A stretch of 64,000 bases of DNA from NCBI RefSeq assembly GCF_007097385.1, contig NZ_VJZS01000011.1, positions 1 through 64,000 of the forward strand, read 5' to 3'. The stretch comes from Flavobacterium sp. ZT3R18 (GTDB lineage Bacteria; Bacteroidota; Bacteroidia; Flavobacteriales; Flavobacteriaceae). The notes beneath the pieces were generated by a model. It did no database searches. It had not been told where the DNA came from and was given only the letters and a program-made list of their open reading frames with translations. Shown here in pieces: positions 44,052 to 51,841 of this stretch. A program made the translations under genes and the position numbers. The number at the start of each line of letters is the position of its first letter. Position 1 is the first letter of the stretch.

Positions 44052-46817
44052 ATGGCAAACAAAGTTGAAATCCTTAATCTGGATATAAACACATCAGCAT
44101 TAATAAGTAAAATGACTGATACACGTGGTGAAATAGATAAATTAAAAGCAGCACAAAAGGAATTAACAAATGCAAATCTTGCAAGTACTGATGCTTTTTC
44201 AAAAAATGAAGTTGAATTAAAAAGACTTCAATCTGAATATTCAACGCAAAAGAATATTGTTACACAATTGAATACAGCACAAAGTGCATTTGCAACTGCA
44301 ACAGAAGCAACAACACAAGCTGTATTAAAAGAAAACGTATCGATAGCACAAGCACGTGAAAACAATAAACAATTGCTTACACTACGTAATCAATTGAATA
44401 CAACTACAGATGAGGGTAAAGCTTCTTTAAATGCAATCAACGAAAAACTAGATGCAAATAATAAATACATTAAAGATAATGTATCGGGTTACGAAAAACA
44501 AAAAATTGGGATTGGTGATTATCGTACCGCAATAACTGGTGCATTACAAGATACTGGTTTATTTGGTGGAAAGGTGCAAGCCGCAACACAAACACTTTCA
44601 AACTTTTCTGGTGTTTTCTCATCAATGAAAAACCAAGTTAAAGATTCAGTTGACCAAATAAGAAATTCAGCAACTGCAACTGATGGAATGACAACAGCAC
44701 AAAAAGCTTTAAGCATTGCAACAGCGGTTGGAACTGGAGCAATGAGAATCTTTACACTTGCATTGGCAGCAACTGGTATTGGTTTAATCATTGGTGCAGT
44801 TGTTTTACTTATCGGTTACTTCAAAACGTTTGACCCGCTCGTGGATAAACTTGAACAAGGTATGGCAGCCTTTGGTGCTGCAATTCGAGTTGTTCAACAA
44901 GCACTTGCATCTTTATTTGATTCAACACAAGATTCTGGTAAAGCTTTTTCTGAATTAGGTGATAATATGGCAAAGGCTGCAAAAGATGCAGCCAAGTTAA
45001 AAGAAGCACAACAAGATTTAGAGGATTCTATGAACTCACAAGAAGTTGCAAACGCCAAAGCATCACAACAATATGATGAATTGATTCTTAAAAGTAAAAA
45101 TAGAACGCTAACCGAAAAAGAAAGAATTGCATTTTTACAACAAGCAGAAGCAATTGAAACAGCAAATTACAAACAACGTTCAGTACTTTCAAATAAAGAT
45201 ATAACACAAGCAATTGAAGCTGCAAGAATTAAAGGAAGTTTAACAAATCAAGAAATAGCAGACCTTCAAAGACTTGGTACTGCTTATGCTATTAAATTAC
45301 AGAATAAAGGGAAAATTGAACAAGGTGAAGTTGATGCAATTAAAAAAGCAGAATTAGGAAAGATTGCAATTGATGCTGAATCAACTAAAAGACTTGAAAA
45401 GAATCAAAATGCACAAGATAAACTTAATGATGATGCACAAGCCAAAAGAGAAAAAGCACAACAAGATGCAACAGCAGCTGAACAAAAAAGACTTGCACAA
45501 CAAGCAAAGGTTGTTGATGCTGCACTTAGAAAAAGCAAAGAAGAAATTGATTTGTTTACATCACAACAAGGATTTAAAAAGAAATCACTTGAAGATGAAT
45601 TAATCTTTGAACAACAATTACTTGCTAAAAAGTTAGCACTTGTTAAACAGGAATACGATAATAAAAAGATTTCACAATTAGCTTATGAATCTGAATCATT
45701 AAAACTTAAAAATGACTTTGCAAAGAAACAAGCTGATGTTGCAATTACAAATGCTCAACTTGAATTGGATGAATACAAAAGAAGTATTGATGTTAAGATA
45801 CAAGATGAAACATTCTTTACTGAACAAAAGCTATTGCAAAAACAAAGTGAAAACGATGCACTTGCAATTAAAGAAATTGAATTTCAAACTTTAAGGCTTG
45901 CCAATGGACAAATAAGCGAAACTGATTTTAACGCAGCTGTAGATATAATCAACGCTGATAATAAAGTTAAAAACGATGAAGCCGATGTAATAAGAGAACA
46001 AGCAAAGAAAGATAAACAAGCAATTGATTTAGATAATCAAAGAATCTTAGACGAGGAAAAATTCACAAATGATTTTGATTTACAAACTGCACGTGAAAAT
46101 ATAAGATACCAAGCTGAACTGGCAGCAGCAAATAAATCTGGTGCTGATACAACTCTTATTAAACAAAAACACGCAAACGCTCAAAAACAAATTGATGAAA
46201 ACTTACAACTAAGCAAAATCAATGCGTTGGGTGCAACAGCTGGTGTTGTCGCTGATTTACTTGGGAAAGAAACAGCAGCAGGAAAAGCCGCAGCACTTGC
46301 ACAAGCTTTGATTAATACTTATTTAGGTATTGCAGCGGGTGTTAAGTTAGGTTATCCAATGGCAATACCAGCGGTTGCAATGGCAGCAGCAACAGGTTTT
46401 GCAGCCGTTAAAAACATTGTGTCAACCAAAGTACCAAGTAAAGCAGAAGGTGGTATCATTCCAACGCTAAGAAGTGGTGTAATTAACAACGGTGCAAATG
46501 TTATTCCATTAAGTAATGGTGATGATACACTTGCATACGTTAAACAAGGTGAAGTTATCTTAAACGAACAACAACAACGTGCAGCAGGTGGTTCAATGTT
46601 CTTTAAATCAATTGGAGTGCCTAATTTTAATGGAGGTGGTGTAGTTGGAGGTAACAGCAATTTAGGGAGACAAAACGGCTTTAAGATTGATATTGATTTA
46701 CTTGCTGCAAAGATGGCACAAGCTAACAGAATGTTACCAGCACCAGTTGTAAGTGTAACAGATATATCATATCATCAAAATAGAGTTGCAATTATCGAAA
46801 GTGGTGCAAACTTTTAA
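44052..46817 (+). CDS. Tail tape measure protein
   Basis: 921 residues. Long helical, Gln/Lys/Ala-rich coiled coils fill most of the chain (1-200, 300-340, 440-720). Hydrophobic segments occur at about 234-260 (LALAATGIGLIIGAVVLLIGYF) and 750-790. The C-terminal 130 residues are Gly-rich with EGGIIPTLRSGVINNGANVIPLSNGDDTLAYVKQGEVILNEQQ, a tail block typical of tape measures. Length sets tail length; at about 1.5 angstrom per residue, a tail near 140 nm is plausible. A long tape measure without sheath genes points to a siphovirus. A terminator follows. Confidence 0.85.
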   Translation: MANKVEILNLDINTSALISKMTDTRGEIDKLKAAQKELTNANLASTDAFSKNEVELKRLQSEYSTQKNIVTQLNTAQSAFATATEATTQAVLKENVSIAQARENNKQLLTLRNQLNTTTDEGKASLNAINEKLDANNKYIKDNVSGYEKQKIGIGDYRTAITGALQDTGLFGGKVQAATQTLSNFSGVFSSMKNQVKDSVDQIRNSATATDGMTTAQKALSIATAVGTGAMRIFTLALAATGIGLIIGAVVLLIGYFKTFDPLVDKLEQGMAAFGAAIRVVQQALASLFDSTQDSGKAFSELGDNMAKAAKDAAKLKEAQQDLEDSMNSQEVANAKASQQYDELILKSKNRTLTEKERIAFLQQAEAIETANYKQRSVLSNKDITQAIEAARIKGSLTNQEIADLQRLGTAYAIKLQNKGKIEQGEVDAIKKAELGKIAIDAESTKRLEKNQNAQDKLNDDAQAKREKAQQDATAAEQKRLAQQAKVVDAALRKSKEEIDLFTSQQGFKKKSLEDELIFEQQLLAKKLALVKQEYDNKKISQLAYESESLKLKNDFAKKQADVAITNAQLELDEYKRSIDVKIQDETFFTEQKLLQKQSENDALAIKEIEFQTLRLANGQISETDFNAAVDIINADNKVKNDEADVIREQAKKDKQAIDLDNQRILDEEKFTNDFDLQTARENIRYQAELAAANKSGADTTLIKQKHANAQKQIDENLQLSKINALGATAGVVADLLGKETAAGKAAALAQALINTYLGIAAGVKLGYPMAIPAVAMAAATGFAAVKNIVSTKVPSKAEGGIIPTLRSGVINNGANVIPLSNGDDTLAYVKQGEVILNEQQQRAAGGSMFFKSIGVPNFNGGGVVGGNSNLGRQNGFKIDIDLLAAKMAQANRMLPAPVVSVTDISYHQNRVAIIESGANF

Positions 46818-46822
46818 AAATT

Positions 46823-46858
46823 AAAAACCTTCAATCTAAACAGTTGAAGGTTTTTTAA
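46823..46858 (+). terminator. Terminator after the tape measure gene
   Basis: AAAAACCTTCAA (46823-46834) pairs perfectly with TTGAAGGTTTTT (46844-46855), followed by further T. Confidence 0.85.
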
Positions 46859-46931
46859 TTTATTTCAAGTTTATTTTTATCAAAACCTGTTCTTTTCAGT
46901 TTTCCAGCATATTTATATATAAACAATAAAT

Positions 46932-47723
46932 ATGAAAAACTATGACAAACAGATAATCAACAAAAAGTATTATCAAGACTTATCAAAATTTGATACCCTA
47001 ACATCACAAGATGTTAAAGACTTATACATTTTAATTAATCAAGGTGATACAACAGCAAGAAATAAAATAATAGAATCAAATCTTAAATTGGTTATACACT
47101 TCGCAAAACAATATAGGTCAATACTAAATAAAACAGAATCAATTGAACTTGATGATTTAATTAGTGAAGGTAACATTGGTTTAATAAGTGCAGTTGAAAG
47201 GTTTAACCCAGACCTTAATATTAAGTTTTCTTATTATGCATCATTTTGGATAAAGAAAGGAATAAACGATTTTCTTATGAACCAAGCCGATTTAATAAGA
47301 AGCCCACAAAAACAAACACTAGCAATTAATAAGATTGGTAAAGTAGTTGAAAGCTTATTTCAAAAAAATCAATATGAAGTATTTCAAAATGATATTGAAG
47401 AACTTAACCAATTTACACAAAGTGAAATCAATCATTTCTTTTATGCAAAACCTTATGCAAATCGAATTGAAGATAATGATGATTTTAAAGCTGATGAAGA
47501 TGATATATTTGAAGAGGATGATGTTAACTATAAATTAAAGCAATCAATGAAGTATTTAACATCACAAGAAAGAACAGTAATTAAAATGTATTTCGGTTTT
47601 GATAACGCAAATGGTGATAAGATTATATTGCAAAAAATTGGTAATGAATTTAATTTGACCAAAGCTAGAATACAACAAATAAGAGATAAAGCAATAAATA
47701 AACTTAAGGAAAGAATGCAGTAA
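46932..47723 (+). CDS. Phage-encoded sigma-70 family RNA polymerase sigma factor
   Basis: 263 residues with a complete sigma layout. Region 2 is NLKLVIHFAKQY..DDLISEGNIGLISAVERFNP..KFSYYASFWIKKGI (about 50-112), including the core-binding and -10-recognition helices; a region 3-like LIRSPQKQ follows; region 4 is MKYLTSQERTVIKMYFGF..LQKIGNEFNLTKARIQQIRDKAINKLK (about 205-261), the -35-reading helix-turn-helix. It resembles primary-type sigma factors without region 1.1, not an ECF. It would redirect host RNA polymerase to phage promoters. It has its own unit between two terminators and stands last in the late cluster. Confidence 0.85.
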   Translation: MKNYDKQIINKKYYQDLSKFDTLTSQDVKDLYILINQGDTTARNKIIESNLKLVIHFAKQYRSILNKTESIELDDLISEGNIGLISAVERFNPDLNIKFSYYASFWIKKGINDFLMNQADLIRSPQKQTLAINKIGKVVESLFQKNQYEVFQNDIEELNQFTQSEINHFFYAKPYANRIEDNDDFKADEDDIFEEDDVNYKLKQSMKYLTSQERTVIKMYFGFDNANGDKIILQKIGNEFNLTKARIQQIRDKAINKLKERMQ

Positions 47724-47783
47724 AAACCAGCATTTACATTAAACATAACATAAAAAACAACATCAACAACAAAACAAACCAAA

Positions 47784-48014
47784 ATGAATCGATATGAACT
47801 ATTAAAGAAAAATGAAAACATTACATTCCAATATGTAAAGAATGGAATACTAAGCTATATGATATTAAGAGATATTAAAATATATGAAAGCTTTAATCTA
47901 CTTGATGATAATATAAGCAAAGAAATGAAATACATTATACTTGGTGAAGAAAATGAACTATCAACCAAAAGAATCGAACAAATAATATATAATATGAACG
48001 CTACTATAAAATAG
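47784..48014 (+). CDS. Small phage protein of unknown function
   Basis: 76 residues starting MNRYELLKKNENITFQYVKNGILSYMI, and helical at the C-terminus with ELSTKRIEQIIYNMN, which could bind RNA or DNA. It follows the sigma factor by 60 bp on the same strand and ends inside a bidirectional terminator. A partner of the sigma factor is possible only by position. Confidence 0.55.
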   Translation: MNRYELLKKNENITFQYVKNGILSYMILRDIKIYESFNLLDDNISKEMKYIILGEENELSTKRIEQIIYNMNATIK

Positions 48015-48024
48015 CGTTCATATT
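47991..48024. terminator. Bidirectional terminator
   Basis: AATATGAACGCTA (47991-48003) and TAGCGTTCATATT (48012-48024) form a perfect 13-bp stem. It ends the plus-strand late region and faces the convergent gene at 48037. Confidence 0.8.
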
Positions 48025-48036
48025 GTATTAAATAAT

Positions 48037-48372
48037 TTAGATAGATAAGATAGCTGTATATATTCCAATTGATGGATGTGTACCTGTAATAATTAGTGCA
48101 TCATCTTCAATGTTCATATCATTATAATATGCTAAAAATGTTGTTGGGTATTTTGCAGTTGGTAAATCACAATCTACAATTACTTCACCTTCAAATTTTC
48201 CATTACCAGTGAATGTAATTCTTGATTTGCAAGATACAGTTACACCGTTAATATTTGTCGGTACAGTAATATCGAAATCACAATCAAATCCTACTCTTGC
48301 ATTGTTATAACTTATACTATGTAGTTCTAAAAAATCTTTTAGTAACCCAATATTGTCATTTTGTTTATCCAT
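48037..48372 (-). CDS. Phage protein of unknown function, beta-rich
   Basis: 111 residues from the ATG at 48372 (MDKQNDNIGLLKDFLELHS); an in-frame TTG at 48396 would add eight. The middle is a series of strands: FDCDFDITVPTNINGVTVSCKSRITFTGNGKFEGEVIVDCD, then PTTFLAYYNDM and a glycine-rich tail. The alternating strand pattern looks like a small beta-sandwich. No family recognised. It is the only minus-strand gene between the late unit and the integrase cluster. Confidence 0.55.
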   Translation of the reverse strand: MDKQNDNIGLLKDFLELHSISYNNARVGFDCDFDITVPTNINGVTVSCKSRITFTGNGKFEGEVIVDCDLPTAKYPTTFLAYYNDMNIEDDALIITGTHPSIGIYTAILSI

Positions 48373-48485
48373 TATATAAATTTTAATTTGAAGCAATTAT
48401 ACAAAAAATAAATAAGTTTAATCTTAGAATAAAATATTATTACGCCTTAATTAAAAGCAATCCAAATAATACCCACCAAAATACT

Positions 48486-48603
48486 CTCCAAAATACAGCC
48501 AATCCACGTAAAAAAGTTGAAATCTGGAAAAACACCCAAAATTCTTACTTTATTTGATTTCATCGTTGGTAATCCACCATTATCAACAAAAATAAAAATG
48601 TGT
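48486..48603 (+). pseudogene. Possible remnant of an adenine methyltransferase gene
   Basis: One frame reads about 40 codons ending KILTLFDFIVGNPPLSTKI and a stop. FDFIVGNPP is a close match to motif IV of N6-adenine methyltransferases. No start codon or other motif is present, and the frame is short, so chance is a real alternative. Confidence 0.25.
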
Positions 48604-48626
48604 ACTTAGTTCATAAGTGTACATTT
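48596..48626. promoter_or_regulatory. Operator 1: inverted AAATGTnnACTTA half-sites
   Basis: AAATGTGTACTTA (48596-48608) and its inverted partner TAAGTGTACATTT (48614-48626) are 5 bp apart. The half-site matches operator 2. Confidence 0.6.
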
Positions 48627-48685
48627 ATTTATGAACACCAGTAAAATCAAGGGTTCGCAAGGTATTGAAAAAAATAATTATAAAA

Positions 48686-48727
48686 AAATGTTTACTTATG
48701 ATAAAATAATGTTGTAAGTGAACATTT
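48686..48727. promoter_or_regulatory. Operator 2: inverted AAATGTTTACTTA half-sites over the promoter
   Basis: AAATGTTTACTTA (48686-48698) and TAAGTGAACATTT (48715-48727) are inverted with a 16-bp gap. The right half-site abuts the -33 TTG at 48712, so a bound protein should block the promoter. Confidence 0.6.
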
Positions 48728-48742
48728 TTTGTTTTACATTTG
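48712..48742 (+). promoter_or_regulatory. Bacteroidota-type promoter of the integrase cluster
   Basis: TTG at 48712-48714 and TACATTTG at 48735-48742 are 20 bp apart, an exact fit to the TTG-N19-21-TAnnTTTG consensus. It would give a leader of about 90 nt before the gene at 48842. This host-type promoter contrasts with the late phage promoters. Confidence 0.65.
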
Positions 48743-48798
48743 TAGTGTTCCAATAAGGAACTTATTCATTGACATATTGAAATACCACCAAATAAAAA

Positions 48799-48821
48799 AA
48801 GCGGTGTTACTAGCACCGCTT
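48799..48821. other. Hairpin in the leader of the integrase cluster
   Basis: AAGCGGTG and CACCGCTT form a perfect 8-bp stem with a 7-base loop, preceded by an A-run. On the minus strand it would be a terminator; on the plus strand it lies in the 5' leader and may modulate expression. Confidence 0.5.
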
Positions 48822-48841
48822 ATTACCAGCATTCGATTCAA

Positions 48842-49201
48842 ATGAATCAAACACATATAGCTATGGCAAATTTAAACAAAAAATTTGAGAATATCGAAAA
48901 ATTGGTTCAACGTGATTTTAACGTTGATGAAACGGTTCAGTTATTAAAGCTTAACCACCAAGTATTTTGGAGTTGGGGAGTTGAACGATTACTTAATTAC
49001 CAAAATAAAGGTTTACTTCTTTTGGTAAATGGTCACCATCATAAAGGATGGTTATTGATTGTGTTAGCTTGGAATGATACATATTCTTATTACTTATTAG
49101 AAGGTAATAAGACAATCAAAAAGGAGCAACACGAAGTTTACTTTGATTGTCTTCAAGAAAGAATTGATAAGGATATTGAATATATAAACGAATATAAATA
49201 A
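48842..49201 (+). CDS. Unknown protein in the integrase cluster
   Basis: 119 residues; the second ATG (MANLNKKFENIEKLVQRDFNVDETVQLLKLNHQVFWSWGVERL) may be the real start. The core LLLVNGHHHKGWLLIVLAWNDTYSYYLLEG is beta-rich with a HHH cluster, and the C-terminal part is helical. I do not recognise a family. It is 19 bp ahead of the integrase, under an operator-controlled promoter, so it may be a regulator of integration or a lysogeny gene. Confidence 0.6.
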   Translation: MNQTHIAMANLNKKFENIEKLVQRDFNVDETVQLLKLNHQVFWSWGVERLLNYQNKGLLLLVNGHHHKGWLLIVLAWNDTYSYYLLEGNKTIKKEQHEVYFDCLQERIDKDIEYINEYK

Positions 49202-49220
49202 CAAAGTAGTTTGAATTCTA

Positions 49221-49823
49221 ATGCTGGTTGATGGTGGTTATTCAATATCAACATTTAAATATATAAAGACTATGAGCAAGAAAGATTCCAACACAACCAG
49301 CGATTACATTGATTTCGATAGAGTAATGAATGTTGCTAACAAACTAATCAAAGAACCAAAAACAAAATTGATTGGTACTTACTTAATCATTGCAGTTAAT
49401 ACTGGTTTGCGAAGTGGTGATGTGCTTCAACTTACTTATGAACAACTACAACAAGATAAGGTTGCAATCACGGAACAAAAGACTGGTAAGAAAAAGATAA
49501 TAGCAATCAATGATTCAATTCGGGCTATCATTCCAGCTGATGCAACTGGTTCACCATTCATAACAAATAAAGGTTCAATAATTACCAACCAACACTTGAA
49601 TCGATTGTTGAAAGAAGTATTCACCAAAGAAGCCAAAACACTTAACATATCCACACATTCGTGTCGTAAGGCTTTTGGTAGAAGAGTATATCAAAACAAT
49701 GGTGAATCTGAAAATGCATTGATTTATTTAAGTGAATTATTTAATCATTCATCAGTTGCAATTACACGAAAGTATTTAGGCATAAGACAAGAAGAACTTA
49801 ATAACATATATATGAATCTGTAA
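49221..49823 (+). CDS. Compact tyrosine recombinase (phage integrase)
   Basis: 200 residues, or 183 from the ATG at 49272. The complete catalytic set is present: R64 in NTGLRSGDVLQL, K88-92 in KTGKKKIIA, H146-R149 in STHSCRK, H176 in LFNHSSVAIT and the nucleophile Y185 in RKYLG. The N-terminal core-binding and arm-binding domains of normal integrases (which reach 350-400 residues) are absent. Short catalytic-domain-only integrases exist in phages, so this need not be a broken gene. It should integrate or excise the element. A terminator lies between it and the convergent gene at 50043. Confidence 0.83.
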   Translation: MLVDGGYSISTFKYIKTMSKKDSNTTSDYIDFDRVMNVANKLIKEPKTKLIGTYLIIAVNTGLRSGDVLQLTYEQLQQDKVAITEQKTGKKKIIAINDSIRAIIPADATGSPFITNKGSIITNQHLNRLLKEVFTKEAKTLNISTHSCRKAFGRRVYQNNGESENALIYLSELFNHSSVAITRKYLGIRQEELNNIYMNL

Positions 49824-49985
49824 CACTTAATATTTAATCAAAAGAAAAGGCTATCAATTACTATAACCTTATTTATTTATATTCATTTTAAAACGATTTA
49901 AGCAACGATATTATTTAATATAACACCTATATTATTTGTTGTTTATCTTGTCTTATTTGGTCTGTATTGGAGCGTAGTAATAAAT

Positions 49986-50012
49986 AAAGGATAACCATTA
50001 CAGTTATCCTTT
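49986..50012. terminator. Bidirectional terminator after the integrase
   Basis: AAAGGATAAC and GTTATCCTTT form a perfect 10-bp stem with a 7-base loop between convergent genes. Confidence 0.75.
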
Positions 50013-50042
50013 AATCTTCTTAGGTGGTATTTGTTTTTGTTA

Positions 50043-50828
50043 TTATAGTTTACCTAAATCACCACCTAAATCTGTTTTTATATCAGGTGATGTTTCAACT
50101 TTCTTTTTATTAATGTAATCTTGTACTTTCTCTTTTTGTTCATCCTTTATATCTTCAATACTCATTCTGTTTGCATTTGGTACTATTGATAAATTTTTAT
50201 TACATTCCTTTATAAGTACATCAGCTTTAAGTATTGCTACTTTACCAATATTATTTGAGGTGTAAGGAACGTTTATTGATGAAAGCATTGGTGAATCATC
50301 ATTTTTAATTACTGCAACTGCTTTATTATCTATAATTAAAACTCTATAATCTGGTGTGTTATCTGAACCATTACTACGTTTAGCTAATGCATATTTTATT
50401 CTTTCTTCAACTGAAATATTTTCATCTTTTGGTTTTGCATCCAAATCAAAGGGTAGGTTATATATAACCTTAAAGTTTTCTTTTTCTAATTTGTGTTGCT
50501 TGTTAAGTTCATTCAATTCACGTGTATGTCGTTTGGTGATTTCATTTCTTGCTTCACCAACATTTGAATAAAAACTTGTATAGTAGTCTTTTTCGAATTT
50601 ATCAATTAAAGAAGATATATTATTACTATTTGCTGATATAGCATTTTTTAATGTATCTAATTCCTTTGTTATCTTTGTTTTTACAACTTCTCTTTGCTCA
50701 GCAGCTGCTTCGGTCTTTTCTAATTTATCAAGTGCAATTTTTAATTGTTCATTATTTTCAGCTATTAATTTTGCTTTCTTTTCTTCAAGTGTTAATACTT
50801 TAACTTCATTGTTTTTTATTGTTTCCAT
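50043..50828 (-). CDS. Coiled-coil protein of unknown function
   Basis: 261 residues. Residues 10-75 and 85-125 are long charged helices (EEKKAKLIAENNEQLKIALDKLEK, TKRHTRELNELNKQHKLEKE). Residues 125-225 form a mixed domain with NTPDYRVLIIDNKAVAVIKNDD and a KVAILKADVLIKECNKNLSIVPNANR block. The C-terminus is lysine-rich with a glycine end. It lies 75 bp downstream of the serine recombinase remnant on the same strand and may be its partner. No known family. Confidence 0.6.
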   Translation of the reverse strand: METIKNNEVKVLTLEEKKAKLIAENNEQLKIALDKLEKTEAAAEQREVVKTKITKELDTLKNAISANSNNISSLIDKFEKDYYTSFYSNVGEARNEITKRHTRELNELNKQHKLEKENFKVIYNLPFDLDAKPKDENISVEERIKYALAKRSNGSDNTPDYRVLIIDNKAVAVIKNDDSPMLSSINVPYTSNNIGKVAILKADVLIKECNKNLSIVPNANRMSIEDIKDEQKEKVQDYINKKKVETSPDIKTDLGGDLGKL

Positions 50829-50903
50829 TGTATTTATCTTTTAAGTTGTTGTTTATTATTAAGTGCTTTGCAAATATTAATTAATTTATTTTGAATATCC
50901 AAA

Positions 50904-51620
50904 TTAATAGTTTAATTTTTTATAATTCAGTTCTTCACCAATTTTATATACACCAGATTTCATTTCATTTTTTATTGTTGATATTATTTCATTTAAATCA
51001 TCATTAGATAGTGGTGCATATATAGATGATGATTTAAATCTTTTATAATAACCACCTTTAATATCTCTTGTTACTGTTTTGTCAAGTATTATATAATCCA
51101 AATCTTTCATTATTTCAACGCTTTCTAGTTTATAAATAGAGAATGTTTTTAACTGTTTATAATCTCTTATTACAACTTTAAGTACTGTATATTTGGTGTT
51201 GTGTTCCAATATTTTCATACTATGAACAAAGGCATTGATATATTTTTTTAGTAGTTCTTTCGATGATTCAATAGTTGATAGATTATCATTTATAATATCT
51301 TCAACATTATCTTGTTTATCAAATATCAATAACTTGTTTGATTCAATCTTACTTTTTTCTTGTTCGATTTTATTCAAATCACTTTCAAGTTTTCCAATCT
51401 TCTTACCCGTATCTTCAATCAATTGTAACACACCAGCACTTGTTAATTTACGTACAGATTTAAGTACTGCAACATTTTCATCAATTTCAGTTTTGATTTG
51501 GTTTTCTCTATTAATTAGATTTACCAAATGTGATTCCATTTCAACAAGATATTCATCTGGATTGATTTCATTTATCTTTTTTGATAATTGTGAATTACAT
51601 GAATAAATGAGAATATACAT
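50904..51620 (-). pseudogene. C-terminal part of a large serine recombinase (N-terminus missing)
   Basis: 238 residues. The start IYSCNSQLSKKIN looks like the end of a zinc-ribbon domain, residues 20-115 are coiled coil, and ELLKKYINAFVHSMKILEHNTKYTVLKVVIRD resembles the closing strand pair of Bacteroidota large serine recombinases. The catalytic serine domain and most of the recombinase domain are absent; a TAA stop sits in frame directly upstream of the first ATG. It could still be made as a small protein. The break near 51620 may mark the right edge of the phage DNA, since codon and base composition change beyond it. The family call rests on pattern only. Confidence 0.5.
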
Positions 51621-51841
51621 TTAAAAAGGAGAGTAAACATTTGGTTATTAAAATAAAAGAACCGTTTAATGACGTATATTGTGAATAAAAACTAACCAGC
51701 TCTGTTGTGACTGCAGGATTATTTTGGACTTAAGAGTAGAATGACCTAATTATTTATTTTATGTATATATCAAAGCTTGTCATTAAGAATTGTATTTACT
51801 AGATTATAAGGATATGTAAACCATGTAAATTACTGGAACTG

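Larger units (their letters stand above)
48373..48841. other. Non-coding regulatory region upstream of the integrase cluster
   Basis: 469 bp. It contains a degenerate coding remnant (48486-48603), two inverted-repeat operators (48596-48626 and 48686-48727), a host-type promoter (48712-48742) and a hairpin in the leader (48799-48821). Confidence 0.6.

Noticed and set aside
49221-49823. Integrase as a decayed pseudogene
   Set aside because: All catalytic residues are intact and the frame is clean; short integrases occur in phages.
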